Notes: generated by a model not told the origin, from the letters alone. A DNA stretch of 64,000 bases from Pseudomonadales bacterium (GCA_024234215.1 JACKOQ010000001.1:124001-188000); one strand, 5' to 3'. Shown: positions 44,381-53,980, counted from the first letter of the stretch. Made by a program: numbers and translations.

Positions 44381-44887
44381 CTACAGATGCTGATCGATGC
44401 GGTGCGCCTTGAGTCCCCAGGCAAAAAGCGAGGAGACCTTGCGGCTGGTCCGGCGAAAGCGGCCGATCAGGGCCTCGATCAGCGCCTTCATCACCGGGTA
44501 GCCCAGCTCGGGGTGGCGGTCCATGAAGCGCAGCAGGATTTCACTGTCGATCTCGGTCAGCTCGGCAGTCGTGAGGGTGACGACCGAGGCGGCATGGGGC
44601 GCGCCATCGAACATCGCCAGTTCACCGATCAGCTCGCCGGGACCGACATCGGCCACACCCGGCTGAATCTGTCGGGCACCCTCCAGCAGCACTCCATTCA
44701 GAATCCGCAGCTGGCCGCTGTCGACCAGATAAAGCTTGCCACACTGCGTGCCCTCCTGGATCACCGTCTGGTTGGCTGCACAGCGCAGTGGATGCGCGCA
44801 GCCGAGCCGGCTTAGTTCGGGGTGGCGCAGCAGTGCGCGGATGGCCTGGGTTGCCGAACTGCCAGTCGCCGCATCAACGGGTTCCAT
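44381..44887 (-). CDS. Stand-alone cyclic-nucleotide-binding-domain protein
   Basis: A 168-residue protein consisting of one cNMP-binding beta-barrel (about residues 25-130: [34 protein letters not shown]) and a C-terminal helical tail, with no helix-turn-helix. In the phosphate-binding cassette the usual Arg is missing: the sequence is [15 protein letters not shown] where CRP-type proteins have RSA or RTA, so cAMP binding is doubtful. ATG 44887 overlaps the end of the CRP/Vfr gene by 14 bp, so the two are co-translated. Confidence 0.78.
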   Translation of the reverse strand: MEPVDAATGSSATQAIRALLRHPELSRLGCAHPLRCAANQTVIQEGTQCGKLYLVDSGQLRILNGVLLEGARQIQPGVADVGPGELIGELAMFDGAPHAASVVTLTTAELTEIDSEILLRFMDRHPELGYPVMKALIEALIGRFRRTSRKVSSLFAWGLKAHRIDQHL

Positions 44888-45545
44888 ACACCACCATCGT
44901 CTTGCCGCGCGCAGTGACCAGACCCTGCTGCTCCAGATCCTTGAGCACACGTCCTACCATCTCCCGCGAGCAGCCCACCATGCGGCCGATCTCCTGCCGG
45001 GTGACCTTGATCTGCATGCCATCAGGATGCGACATCGCATCCGGCTGCTTGCACAGGTCGAGCAGCGTGCGCGCCACGCGCCCGGTCACATCGAGAAAGG
45101 TCAGGTTGCTCGCCTTGCGGGTGGTGGCGCGCAGCCGATTGGCCAGTTGCGTGGCGAGGGTGTGCAGCATGGCTGGATGCTGTTCGATCAGTTGCTGGAA
45201 CTTGCCGTAGCTGATTTCGGCGACCTCGCATTCAGTGCGGGCCCGAACCATCGCCGAACGCGCTGGTTCGGTGGTGAAGAGGCCGATCTCGCCGAAAAAG
45301 TCACCACCGTTGAGATAACAGACCACCATCTCCTTGCCCTCCTGCTCTTCGAGTGCGACAGTCACCGAGCCTTTGCAGAGATAGTAGAGCGTATTGCAGG
45401 GGTCGCCTTGCTTGATGATGGTGGCGTTTTTCGTGTAACGACGACGGTGACACTGGGCGAGAAACTGATCCAGCCCCGGAATGGCTGGCTGGAGTCGACT
45501 GCTGATGCCGAGCGCTCTGGGGGAGTTTCGCTGTAGTTCGCTCAT
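44874..45545 (-). CDS. vfr: Vfr-type cAMP receptor protein (CRP)
   Basis: A 223-residue CRP-family activator close to Pseudomonas Vfr. The cAMP-binding cassette is intact ([16 protein letters not shown]), and the HTH is [20 protein letters not shown] near the C-terminus, ending [11 protein letters not shown]. In Pseudomonas Vfr links cAMP to type IV pili, quorum sensing and secretion; here pilT-pilU lie elsewhere in the window. ATG 45545 was chosen; the open frame runs 34 codons upstream without a ribosome-binding site. A cNMP-domain gene follows with overlap. Confidence 0.92.
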   Translation of the reverse strand: MSELQRNSPRALGISSRLQPAIPGLDQFLAQCHRRRYTKNATIIKQGDPCNTLYYLCKGSVTVALEEQEGKEMVVCYLNGGDFFGEIGLFTTEPARSAMVRARTECEVAEISYGKFQQLIEQHPAMLHTLATQLANRLRATTRKASNLTFLDVTGRVARTLLDLCKQPDAMSHPDGMQIKVTRQEIGRMVGCSREMVGRVLKDLEQQGLVTARGKTMVVYGTR

Positions 45546-45845
45546 GGTTCGATCTGGCCACGATGGGGATGACGCAACTGGAAGGATTGCAGGTTGATTG
45601 CTTGAAAGTATGGTTGACAGAGTCGATTTCCGCCAACGAGCCAGCATGGATCTCGACCTCGGATTTCGCTGGCGAACGGGCGGGAGTCCGCAGGATTTGA
45701 AATGCGATGAAAATGCAATAGAATGACCCCCCTTTTAAGGTCAAGGCCAGCAAAGCAGACGCTGTTGGGCAGTGCGGTGCCCGCGGTTGCGGTTGGTTGG
45801 GCTCAATAAACTCTCCAGGGCATCCTCCAGGAAGCGATATCGACA
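45546..45845. other. 300-bp divergent control region between vfr and rpsP
   Basis: No gene is supported. It holds the rpsP promoter (45697-45724) and must contain the vfr promoter on the minus strand, for which I see no clear -35/-10 pair. A TTGACA at 45613-45618 has no matching -10. Confidence 0.6.
45697..45724 (+). promoter_or_regulatory. Promoter of the rpsP-rimM-trmD-rplS operon
   Basis: -35 TTGAAA (45697-45702), 16-bp spacer, -10 TAGAAT (45719-45724). Transcription would start near 45731 and give a leader of about 115 nt before rpsP. Confidence 0.65.
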
Positions 45846-46091
45846 ATGGTAAAGATTCGACTTGCACGAAGCGGCGCCAAGAAGCGTCCCTTTTATCACC
45901 TGACCGTGACCGACAGTCGCAACAAGCGCGATGGCCGCTTCTGTGAGCGGGTGGGTTTCTTCAACCCGGTGGCGCGTGGGCAGGAGGTCAAGCTCAAGGT
46001 TGAACTGGAGAGGATCGACTACTGGCTGTCACAGGGCGCCCAGCCGACCGACCGTGCCAGGAAGCTGATCCAGCAGGCACGGCAGCAGTAA
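45846..46091 (+). CDS. rpsP: 30S ribosomal protein S16
   Basis: An 81-residue S16 starting [19 protein letters not shown] with the conserved [19 protein letters not shown]. It is the first gene of the classic rpsP-rimM-trmD-rplS operon. Length matches the family (E. coli 82 residues). Confidence 0.97.
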   Translation: MVKIRLARSGAKKRPFYHLTVTDSRNKRDGRFCERVGFFNPVARGQEVKLKVELERIDYWLSQGAQPTDRARKLIQQARQQ

Positions 46092-46114
46092 GCCGATCCA
46101 GAGTCTTCGCGCGG

Positions 46115-46639
46115 GTGAAGGCCGATGAATGGGTGGTGCTCGGCAAGGTCAGCACCGCATTCGGTATCAAGGGGTGGGTCAAGATTCACTCCTACACCGA
46201 ACCGCCGGAAAACCTTCTGCATTACCCCCAGTTGTGGCGGGTGACCGCGCAGGGCCGGCAGAAGATCGATCTGGTCGAGGCCAAGGTGCAGGGGCGTGGC
46301 CTGATCGGTCGATTCGCCGATTGCGACGACCGTGATCAGGCGCTGGGTTATGCGGGGGATGAGTTGGCGGTGCCGGCAACGGCCCTGCCAGAGCTGGAAG
46401 CCGGAGACTACTACTGGCACCAGCTTGAAGGGATGCGGGTGATCAACCGGCAAGGCGAACTGCTGGGTTGGGTCGATCGACTGTTCGAGACCGGTGCCAA
46501 CGATGTGGTCGTGGTCCGTCCCGGTGAAGGCAGCATCGATGAGCGGGAGCGATTGATCCCCTACCTCCCCGAGCGTGTCGTCATCCGGGTGGATCTGGAG
46601 CAGGCCGAACTGCATGTCGACTGGCCTGCCGATTTTTGA
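46115..46639 (+). CDS. rimM: RimM, 16S rRNA processing protein
   Basis: A 174-residue 30S maturation factor with an N-terminal RimM domain (VVLGKVSTAFGIKGWVKIHS) and a C-terminal PRC-barrel (YYWHQLEGMRVINRQGELLG, LIPYLPERVVIRVDL). The start is GTG at 46115; the nearby ATG at 46125 is out of frame. It binds S19 and the head of the 30S subunit. It follows rpsP after 23 bp. Confidence 0.94.
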   Translation: MKADEWVVLGKVSTAFGIKGWVKIHSYTEPPENLLHYPQLWRVTAQGRQKIDLVEAKVQGRGLIGRFADCDDRDQALGYAGDELAVPATALPELEAGDYYWHQLEGMRVINRQGELLGWVDRLFETGANDVVVVRPGEGSIDERERLIPYLPERVVIRVDLEQAELHVDWPADF

Positions 46640-46664
46640 GAGTTGAACAGGCGGTTCAAGAGCA

Positions 46665-47441
46665 ATGTGGTTTGGCGTGGTGACGCTCTTTCCGGAACTG
46701 CTGCAACCGGTGCTGACCCTCGGCGTGACCGGCCGGGCCATTGTCCAGGGGCTGTTGCAGGTGGAGTGCTGGAATCCACGGCAGTTCACCAGCGATCTGC
46801 ACCAGACGGTCGATGACCGGCCCTATGGCGGTGGACCTGGCATGGTGATGAAGGTGGCGCCGCTGCAGGCCGCGATCGGCGCCGCACGTGCCGTGGCACC
46901 GAAGCCACCGAGCGTGGTCTATCTTTCGCCGCAGGGGCGCAGGATCGACCAGAGCATGCTGGAGCGCTGTGCAGGGATGGAGGCGGTGCTGCTGCTTGCT
47001 GGCCGCTATGAAGGTGTCGATGAGCGGTTGATCGACCTCGAGGTCGATGAAGAGTGGTCGTTGGGTGACTTTGTGCTGAGCGGTGGGGAAATCGCCGCGA
47101 TGGCGCTGATCGACGGTGTGGCCCGGCTGTTGCCGGGTGCGTTGGGGCATGCGCAGTCTGCACGCTGTGACTCATTCAGCACCGGCCTGCTGGACCATCC
47201 GCACTATACCCGTCCGGAGTGTCATCAGGGCGCTGCGGCACCCCAGGTGTTGTTGAGCGGTGACCATGGAGCGATCGAGCGCTGGCGACGGCAACAGGCA
47301 TTGGTGCGAAGCTGGCTACGCCGGCCGGAGCTGTTGAAAGAGTGCAGGCTCAGCCTGGCGGAACTGGAATTTCTGGAACGATTTGCCGCGGCGAAACAGT
47401 CTGGCCGCGAACCCACTGGTACGGGCGTCAGCCCACTTTGA
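46665..47441 (+). CDS. trmD: TrmD, tRNA (guanine-N1-)-methyltransferase
   Basis: A 258-residue SPOUT methyltransferase making m1G37 in tRNA. Signatures are [40 protein letters not shown] and the knot region [21 protein letters not shown]. It starts 25 bp after rimM and is followed by rplS after 12 bp. Confidence 0.97.
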   Translation: MWFGVVTLFPELLQPVLTLGVTGRAIVQGLLQVECWNPRQFTSDLHQTVDDRPYGGGPGMVMKVAPLQAAIGAARAVAPKPPSVVYLSPQGRRIDQSMLERCAGMEAVLLLAGRYEGVDERLIDLEVDEEWSLGDFVLSGGEIAAMALIDGVARLLPGALGHAQSARCDSFSTGLLDHPHYTRPECHQGAAAPQVLLSGDHGAIERWRRQQALVRSWLRRPELLKECRLSLAELEFLERFAAAKQSGREPTGTGVSPL

Positions 47442-47453
47442 GGATGAACAGCG

Positions 47454-47885
47454 ATGAGCAACAAGAACGCATTGATCACCCAGATCGAAGCCGAACAGAT
47501 GCAGAGAGTCCTGCCGGCGTTTGCGCCGGGCGACACCGTCGTGGTGCAGGTCAGGGTGCTGGAGAGTGGCAAGGACTCTTCGACCGCCAAAAAGGGCAAA
47601 ACCGCCGCCAAGGCGCCCAAAAAGGATTCGAGCAAGGTCGATGCGGCCCGCGAGCGCTTTCAGGCCTTTGAAGGGGTGGTGATCGCCAAGCACAACCGGG
47701 GCCTGAACTCCTCTTTCGTGGTGCGCAAAATCTCCCATGGCGTGGCGGTCGAGCGGACCTTTCAGAGCTACAGCCCGATGCTCGGCGAGATCGAAGTGAA
47801 GCGTCGCGGCGATGTCCGCAAGGCCAAGCTGTACTACCTGCGTGACCGCTCGGGCAAATCGGCCCGTATCCGCGAGAAGGTCTGA
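47454..47885 (+). CDS. rplS: 50S ribosomal protein L19 with a lysine-rich insertion
   Basis: A 143-residue L19, longer than the usual 115 or so. N-terminal ([18 protein letters not shown]) and C-terminal ([18 protein letters not shown]) parts align well with E. coli L19. Between VRVLES and RFQAFEGVV there are about 26 extra residues (about 40-66) rich in Lys, Ala, Ser and Thr. The reading frame is continuous and the flanks are in register, so this is an in-frame insertion rather than a frameshift. It is the last gene of the operon and is followed by a terminator. Confidence 0.94.
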   Translation: MSNKNALITQIEAEQMQRVLPAFAPGDTVVVQVRVLESGKDSSTAKKGKTAAKAPKKDSSKVDAARERFQAFEGVVIAKHNRGLNSSFVVRKISHGVAVERTFQSYSPMLGEIEVKRRGDVRKAKLYYLRDRSGKSARIREKV

Positions 47886-48184
47886 TCCTGTTCGCTGCCT
47901 GACTTCTCCTGTCAGGCGCAGCCAAGCGGTACTGGTTTTTGTTCCGTGTGCCCTGGCCGAGTGCCGGGGCTTTTTTTTGTAATGGAGTCCTGACTGATCG
48001 ACCAACGGATCGGTCTGAAGGGCTGATCGAATTTTGTGTCTTGTCCTGTTACAGTTTTCAAGCAGGCGGGCGCTCACGGAATATAGGCTGAGTCCTTCGC
48101 TCTTCGTGGTTGAACGTGCAGGGCGGCACACAGGCTGGCGGGTTCTCTCGCCCTGACACCATTCAAGAAATCCTGGTCATTTCC
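47886..48184. other. 299-bp region between rplS and the Amt-GGDEF-EAL gene
   Basis: It contains the rplS terminator (47950-47978) and otherwise no supported gene. A -10-like TATAGG occurs near 48082 with no good -35. The TTG at 48110 opens the downstream frame but lacks a ribosome-binding site. Confidence 0.55.
47950..47978 (+). terminator. Rho-independent terminator of the rpsP-rplS operon
   Basis: An 8-bp stem with one G-T pair (GCCCTGGC at 47950-47957, loop CGAGT, GCCGGGGC at 47963-47970) followed by eight T residues at 47971-47978. Confidence 0.93.
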
Positions 48185-51100
48185 ATGGCGATGGTCGAGA
48201 TCGATCGAGTCTGGTCGAATTTCTGCATTTTGCTGCTGTTGTGTGGCCAACTCGGACTCCTGTCCATTCAGTTCGGACAGGCACGGCGACTTCAGCCATT
48301 CGATCTTTTTCTGGAAAAACTGGCGGCACTCGTGCTGCCTTTGCTGCTCTCATGGGGTGTCTTGCTGCTGTGGATGCCTGATCGGCTGCTCGAGCATCCA
48401 CTCGATCCGTTGCGCTGTGCCACGCTCGTCACGCTGGTGGTGGCTGTGCTGCGTCATCGACTCGAACTGCGGGGATTGACACTGATTGCCGCGACGATCG
48501 CCGGGTTGATCCACCCGCTGACGACCCTGGGGTTCGCTGGCCGAGGAGACTGGCTGAGCGGGTGGGCTCCGCTCGATCTGACCGGGGCGGGCATGCTCTA
48601 CACGCTGGGGGGTTGGTTGATTCTGGCGGCTCTGTGGGCGTTCGATCTGCGCAAGGAGGCGGGACATCGCCTCGCGCCAGTCACCGCCGACCGGCTGCCC
48701 GCCATGGCCGCCGGAGGTCTACTGCTGGCGGCAGGCTGCATTGGATTGAACATCAGCGCCGGGAGTGCACAGATCAGTCAGTTGATCGACACCGTCAACA
48801 ACAGCCTGCTGGCTGGCGTGGTGGGCACATTGGTGGCTGCCCTCTCGGTGCCACAGCGTCGCCAACAGATCCGCTGGATGATTTCAATGCAGGGTGGCCT
48901 GGCAGGCATGATCTCGGTCAGCGGCAGCGGTCATCGGCTGGTCCCGCTCGAAGCACTCTTTCTGGGCGGATTTGCCGCCGCCACCATGCTGATGATCAAC
49001 CACTGGCTGCGTCGATCGCGGTTGGACGATCCGCTGTGCAGTGTGGCAGTGCTGCTGGGGGGCGGTACGGTGGGTCTGATCACTGCGGGTCTGCCCGGAG
49101 TGCCTTCTTCGCCATGGACCGACCGCGAATTCTGGCTTCAGATCACCCTGCAACTGTTTGGTGTCACTGTGATTGCCCTGGTGGGAGCAGGACTCTCCTG
49201 GCTGCTGTTTTCACAATTTCGGCGCTGGCGGTTGGTGGAGATGAAACAGCCCGATGTCACCGTGGAGGTCAGCCCGCGGATGGAGCGGCTGCTGGCCGAG
49301 GTCGATCAGCACGGTCGGCAGGGATATCCGGATCGACGCCTGAAGGTCGAAGAAGGTGACGAGGTTGGACTGCTGGCCGGAAAATACAACGAGGTGATGG
49401 AGCGCCTGGAGAGCTCCATGGATTTTGCACGGCTGTTGGTGCGGGATCTTCAGGAAGGTCTGATCACCTGTTCGACCGCAGGTCAGGTGTTGCAGATGAA
49501 TCCGGCGGCCGAACGGCTGTTCGCCATGGCGGCGGCCGATGTGCAGGGGGCTTCGATCCTGAATTTTCTGGCTTTTGACCAGAGCGGCGTGGACAAACGG
49601 GTGCTGCTGCACGACGGCTTTCGGCAGGATCTGACCCTGCTGCGGGGCGATGGCGACCGGACGCGGGTGCTGGTCAGCGTGACCGAATCCAGAAGAGGGC
49701 AGCATGGCCGTTTCCTGACCGTGCTGATGCAGGATGTGCAGACACAGTGGCAGGTCAGGGAGCAGTTACAGCAGGAGAGCAATTTCGCCCAGTTGGTGCT
49801 GGAGTCGATCATCGACAGCATGATCACCCTCAACCTGCACGGCCGGGTGACCTATCTGAACCAGGCGGCCGGACGCCTGCTCGGCTGGTCGGCAGGCGAT
49901 GCGACGGGGTTGCCGCTGGCGCGGCTGATCTCCTCGGCGGAAGACCAGGCGGGCCGCCACATTGCCGATCTGGCCGAGTATGTGCTGCGGTTGGTGGCGC
50001 AGCAGAGCCGTGGCGAGGTGCTGGTGCTGTGCAACCGCTATGGTGATGAGTTCCACCTTGGCTGCTCCCTGGCACCGATTCTCAACCGTGCCGATGAACA
50101 GGTCGGGGTGGTGGTGCTGCTGCACGACGTGACCCAGGACCGGCAGTTCGCGCAGTTGCTGAGCTATCAGGCCACCCATGACACCCTGACCGGTCTCTAC
50201 AACCGCCATGCCTTCGAGGCGGAACTGAGCTCGCTGCTCGAAGAGAGCGTCGCCACCCGTCCGCGGCATGTGCTCTGTCTGGGTGATCTCGACCAATTCA
50301 AGGTGATCAATGACAGTTGCGGTCATGTGGCCGGCGATGAACTGCTGCGCCAGCTCACCAGCCTGATGCGCTCCAAGGTGCGTGAACGTGACATGCTGGC
50401 GCGGGTGGGTGGCGACGAGTTCGGGCTGCTGCTGCAGAATTGCGAGATCGAACGCGCCGAGAAGGTGGTGGCGGATCTGATCGCGACCGTGGCCGACTAC
50501 CGCTTCGTCTGGCACGCCAACACCTACGCGGTGGGCATCAGCTTTGGCATCACCCCGATCGATCCGGCGCATGGCGATACGATCCAGATCATGAACAATG
50601 CCGACGCGGCCTGCTTTGCCGCCAAGGATGCCGGCCGCAACCGCTTTCACCGCTATGAGCCGAGCGATGAGGAGCTGAGCCGGCGAATGGGTGAAATGAG
50701 CTGGGTCAGCCGCATCCAGCAGGCGCTCGACGCCGACCAGTTCGAGCTCTACTGCCAGGAGATCCGGCCGCTCTCCGACGACCTCAAGCCGCACTATGAA
50801 GTGCTGGTACGGCTGCGCACCGAGGATGGAAAACTGGTGGGACCGGGTGCCTTCGTGCCGGCGGCGGAGCGCTACGGGCTGATTCAGCGCATCGACCGCT
50901 GGGTGGTGAGCAAGGTGCTGGAGTGGCTGAAGCGTGAAGAGGCGCGGCTCGGCGACATCCGCCTTGCGGTCAACCTCTCCGGCTTTTCGGTGGGTGACGA
51001 GACCTTCCACGCCGCACTGCTGGCACAGATCAGCCAGGTCGAGGTGGCCCGGCAGCGCATCTGCTTCGAGATCACCGAGACCGCGGCCATCACCAGCTTC

Positions 51101-51439
51101 AACCATGCGGTTGAATTTCTGAATCGATTCAAGGCATTGGGATTTCGTTTCGCGCTCGATGACTTCGGCAGCGGCGTCTCATCCTTTGCCTACCTGCATC
51201 GGCTGCCGATCGATCTGGTCAAGATCGATGGCATCTTCGTCCGCGAACTGCTGGCGGACGAGATGAAGCAGTCGATCGTCACCGCCATCGTGCAGATCTC
51301 TGCCCAGGCCGGTCTGCTGACCATTGCCGAATTCGTCGAGGATGACGCCACATTGGCATGGCTGAGAGCGGCTGGCGTCAACTATGCCCAAGGGAATGGC
51401 GTGAGCATGCCATTCCCACTTGACGAACTGCTGGCCTGA
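48185..51439 (+). CDS. Amt-like membrane sensor fused to HAMP-PAS-PAS-GGDEF-EAL
   Basis: A 1084-residue protein. Residues about 5-350 form a polytopic membrane domain of roughly ten or eleven helices that reads like an ammonium transporter (LDLTGAGMLY, GLNISAGSA, DDPLCSVAVLLGGGTVG). Both pore histidines of Amt are replaced: Tyr139 for the first and Leu290 for the second. A HAMP-like segment (GDEVGLLAGKYNEVMERL) is at about 360-410, followed by two PAS domains (411-520, 527-655), a diguanylate cyclase domain with intact GGDEF (742-746), and an EAL domain starting EVLVR with NLSG, FEITETA, LDDFGSG and KIDG. Ammonium or another small ligand probably controls c-di-GMP turnover. ATG 48185 or 48191 is chosen over the upstream TTG. 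Confidence 0.87.
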   Translation: MAMVEIDRVWSNFCILLLLCGQLGLLSIQFGQARRLQPFDLFLEKLAALVLPLLLSWGVLLLWMPDRLLEHPLDPLRCATLVTLVVAVLRHRLELRGLTLIAATIAGLIHPLTTLGFAGRGDWLSGWAPLDLTGAGMLYTLGGWLILAALWAFDLRKEAGHRLAPVTADRLPAMAAGGLLLAAGCIGLNISAGSAQISQLIDTVNNSLLAGVVGTLVAALSVPQRRQQIRWMISMQGGLAGMISVSGSGHRLVPLEALFLGGFAAATMLMINHWLRRSRLDDPLCSVAVLLGGGTVGLITAGLPGVPSSPWTDREFWLQITLQLFGVTVIALVGAGLSWLLFSQFRRWRLVEMKQPDVTVEVSPRMERLLAEVDQHGRQGYPDRRLKVEEGDEVGLLAGKYNEVMERLESSMDFARLLVRDLQEGLITCSTAGQVLQMNPAAERLFAMAAADVQGASILNFLAFDQSGVDKRVLLHDGFRQDLTLLRGDGDRTRVLVSVTESRRGQHGRFLTVLMQDVQTQWQVREQLQQESNFAQLVLESIIDSMITLNLHGRVTYLNQAAGRLLGWSAGDATGLPLARLISSAEDQAGRHIADLAEYVLRLVAQQSRGEVLVLCNRYGDEFHLGCSLAPILNRADEQVGVVVLLHDVTQDRQFAQLLSYQATHDTLTGLYNRHAFEAELSSLLEESVATRPRHVLCLGDLDQFKVINDSCGHVAGDELLRQLTSLMRSKVRERDMLARVGGDEFGLLLQNCEIERAEKVVADLIATVADYRFVWHANTYAVGISFGITPIDPAHGDTIQIMNNADAACFAAKDAGRNRFHRYEPSDEELSRRMGEMSWVSRIQQALDADQFELYCQEIRPLSDDLKPHYEVLVRLRTEDGKLVGPGAFVPAAERYGLIQRIDRWVVSKVLEWLKREEARLGDIRLAVNLSGFSVGDETFHAALLAQISQVEVARQRICFEITETAAITSFNHAVEFLNRFKALGFRFALDDFGSGVSSFAYLHRLPIDLVKIDGIFVRELLADEMKQSIVTAIVQISAQAGLLTIAEFVEDDATLAWLRAAGVNYAQGNGVSMPFPLDELLA

Positions 51440-51459
51440 CCGGTTGATCTGCAGACGGT

Positions 51460-51786
51460 TCAGCCGCCGGCGGCCTTGACCTTGAAGCCAGCCTCGCCAA
51501 GCAGGCCCAGCAGCAGTTCGAGGTGGTCACCCTGAATCTCGATGACGCCATCCTTCAGGGTGCCACCGCTGCCGCAGCGCTGCTTCAGTTGCTGCGCCAG
51601 CGCCTTCAGTCCGGTTTCATCCAGCGGAACCCCCTGCACGACGGTGACCGTTTTGCCACCGCGTCCCTTGCGTTCACGCCGAACCCGCACCACGCCGTCT
51701 CTGCTGGGCGCGGCGGGCGCCTGGGGTTTCTGCTCGCGGATGCGCCCGCTCTGCGTGGAGTAGACCGGGCGTGAGTTGCGCTCCAT
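51460..51786 (-). CDS. YciH, SUI1/eIF1-like translation factor homologue
   Basis: A 108-residue basic protein with the SUI1 domain: VRVRRERKGRGGKTVTVVQG, the segment KQRCGSGGTLKDGVIEIQGDH and a C-terminal LGEAGFKVKAAGG. The N-terminal 35 residues are low-complexity. YciH-type proteins are bacterial counterparts of eukaryotic eIF1 and influence initiation fidelity. Convergent with the large sensor gene, 20 bp apart. Confidence 0.9.
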   Translation of the reverse strand: MERNSRPVYSTQSGRIREQKPQAPAAPSRDGVVRVRRERKGRGGKTVTVVQGVPLDETGLKALAQQLKQRCGSGGTLKDGVIEIQGDHLELLLGLLGEAGFKVKAAGG

Positions 51787-51806
51787 GGTGGCGGAACTGT
51801 CGGGGC

Positions 51807-52688
51807 TCAGCGCTGGCTGATCTCGTCCATCGCCCCGGCCGGGATATGGAAGCCATCGGTGCTCATGATCTGGGCCAGATTGTCACGGATGAACTCCGGG
51901 CTCATCTGTTCGCGGTTGGTGACGCCCTTGCAGGCGCCGACAAAAACCCGCGCCACGCGGCCGGAGGAGGAGGAGAGAATCTCGCCGGTCAGGCTGCACG
52001 ACTCATGGGCCAGATAGGCGACGGTGTGCGCGACCAGTTCGGGGTCCATGGCGGCTGCCCGCTCTCCCATCAGATCCTCGGTCATGCGGGTGCGTGCGCC
52101 GGGCGCCAGCACGTTGCACTTGATGTTGTATTTGGCACCTTCCAGGGCCAGCGTCTTGGTGAGACCGACGATGCCCATCTTGGCCGCCGAGTAGTTGGTC
52201 TGTCCGAAGTTGCCGAACAGGCCGGCGGCCGACGAGGTGTTGATGACGCGGCCGAAGTTCTGCTCGCGCATCAGCTCCCAGGCGGCATGGGTGGTCCAGA
52301 CGCAGCCCTTGAGGTGCACGTCGATCACCGGGTCGAACAGCTCCGGTGACATGTTGCGGAAGGATTTGTCGCGCAGGATGCCGGCATTGTTGACGATGAT
52401 GTGGACCGCGCCAAAGGCCTTGAGCGCGGCATCGACGATCGCCTTGCCGCCGGCCTGGGTGGCGACGGTGTTGGCATCAGCCACCGCTTGGCCGCCCAGC
52501 GCCTTGATCTCCTCGACCACCTTCTGGGCGGGGGTCTGTGACGAACCGCTGCCGTCGACCGCGCCGCCGAGGTCATTGACCACCACCTTGGCGCCACGGG
52601 AGGCCAGCAGCAGCGCATGGGCGCGGCCGAGACCGCCGCCGGCACCGGTGACTATGGCGACTTTGCCATCGAATCGCATGTCTGACAT
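51807..52688 (-). CDS. SDR oxidoreductase, (3R)-hydroxyacyl-CoA dehydrogenase-like (MFE-2 type)
   Basis: A 293-residue Rossmann-fold SDR. The cofactor motif is VTGAGGGLGRAHALLLASRG, with NDLGGAVDGSG following in the MFE-2 manner; the NNAG motif is present in IIVNNAGILRD. The catalytic triad is Ser in NTSSAAGLFG and Tyr-x3-Lys in NYSAAKMG. The strong likeness to the dehydrogenase part of peroxisomal multifunctional enzyme 2 suggests beta-oxidation of fatty or steroid acyl-CoA. It is not linked closely to the other CoA genes here. Confidence 0.87.
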   Translation of the reverse strand: MSDMRFDGKVAIVTGAGGGLGRAHALLLASRGAKVVVNDLGGAVDGSGSSQTPAQKVVEEIKALGGQAVADANTVATQAGGKAIVDAALKAFGAVHIIVNNAGILRDKSFRNMSPELFDPVIDVHLKGCVWTTHAAWELMREQNFGRVINTSSAAGLFGNFGQTNYSAAKMGIVGLTKTLALEGAKYNIKCNVLAPGARTRMTEDLMGERAAAMDPELVAHTVAYLAHESCSLTGEILSSSSGRVARVFVGACKGVTNREQMSPEFIRDNLAQIMSTDGFHIPAGAMDEISQR

Positions 52689-52812
52689 GGGAACGCTCCT
52701 TGATTGTTATCTCTGTTATGGGGGCAGGCGGCTGGCGCCCACCGGTCTAATCTACCCACACCGTGAGGGAGGGTAAAGGGCACACGGTGATGCCTGCCTG
52801 CAACCGGCTTCC

Positions 52813-53700
52813 TCATGAACCCCAGAAGGTCATGGTGCCGATGGCACCGAGCCGGCCGCTGCTGGCACCGAACAGCAGCACCTGGTTGGTGATCGCCTCG
52901 CTCTGACGCTTCAGGCAGTGGCCAAAGGCGATCACCTGTTCACCGGCGAGACTCTGGCAGAAGTTCACCTTCAGATCGACGGTGGCGGCACGGCCACGCT
53001 GAATCTGACCAAAGGAGCAGAACACCCCGGCATCATCGAGCAGCAGCAGTACCGCACCGCCGGCCAGCGCACCCTCATGGTCGCGATTGGAGGCGAGATC
53101 ATCGAGCGTGAAGCGCACCCGGCTCTGGTCGAGCCCCAGCACCTGCAACCCCTCGGCATGGCGGGCGACATTGCCCTTGATCATCTCTCCGATCTGATTC
53201 AGCGCCAGCGGACTTTTCACCGCCAGCTCATGCAGCAGCGCGCTGTCGAGTTCGACCGCCTCTTCATCCGCCGGGGCGATGCGGAACAGCGTGTGGGCGC
53301 GGGCGACACACTGCCGGTTCTGGTTCTGCACCTCGACATCGATGAAGGCCAGCGCCCGGGTCGCACGGATCAGGGTCGCGGTGGCGGTGAGGTCGGCCTC
53401 CTTGGCACCGATCATGTAATTGATCTGGATGTCGAGCGGGCGAATCTGCCTGATCGGGGTCTGGGCGAAGTGGAGCTTGCTCAGCAACTGGCCGGCGTCA
53501 TGAATCAGGGTGCCGATCACGCCGCCATGGACCACGCCACCGGGGGCGTTGAGGTTGCGCTCGTCATAGCCGAGAAACAGGCTGACTGCGGCGGGCGTCG
53601 CTTCGAGCAGCTGGATGCCCACCCGGTTTGCCCAGCCATTATTGGCATAGAAGTCGAGCAGGGCGGTGGCGGTCTGATGGGATTGGGTCGCAGTGGTCAT
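52813..53700 (-). CDS. Double-hotdog thioesterase family protein
   Basis: A 295-residue protein made of two PaaI-like hotdog domains. The first has the signature PGGVVHGGVIGTLIHDAGQ near residues 53-71 and the second a related motif (EGALAGGAVLLLLDDAGVF) near 207-225. It should hydrolyse acyl-CoA thioesters in the cytoplasm, with unknown specificity. It is on the same strand as the SDR, 124 bp upstream of it, so joint transcription is possible but not shown. Confidence 0.83.
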   Translation of the reverse strand: MTTATQSHQTATALLDFYANNGWANRVGIQLLEATPAAVSLFLGYDERNLNAPGGVVHGGVIGTLIHDAGQLLSKLHFAQTPIRQIRPLDIQINYMIGAKEADLTATATLIRATRALAFIDVEVQNQNRQCVARAHTLFRIAPADEEAVELDSALLHELAVKSPLALNQIGEMIKGNVARHAEGLQVLGLDQSRVRFTLDDLASNRDHEGALAGGAVLLLLDDAGVFCSFGQIQRGRAATVDLKVNFCQSLAGEQVIAFGHCLKRQSEAITNQVLLFGASSGRLGAIGTMTFWGS

Positions 53701-53980
53701 CTCCCTATTGTCTCCTTCAAGGGGTTGCTGGATGGCTGGATTATTGTTGTTTGCGCCGGGCCAAACATCCCATTGTCACCATTCGCTGCGCCATTGCAAT
53801 CGGCAGCCCTGCCGCTGTTTGCAGTGGTTTGCGGCAGAGCCGGTGGCAAGCGGCGTGATGGCGAACTGGCCGCGCTGGCGACCTTGTAGCCGGCACGAAT
53901 GCATCCATATTAGAGTACCGTGCAGATTGACCATGTTGACCATGAATCACCCGTCCCTCACCGCGAAGTGACGCTGAACC

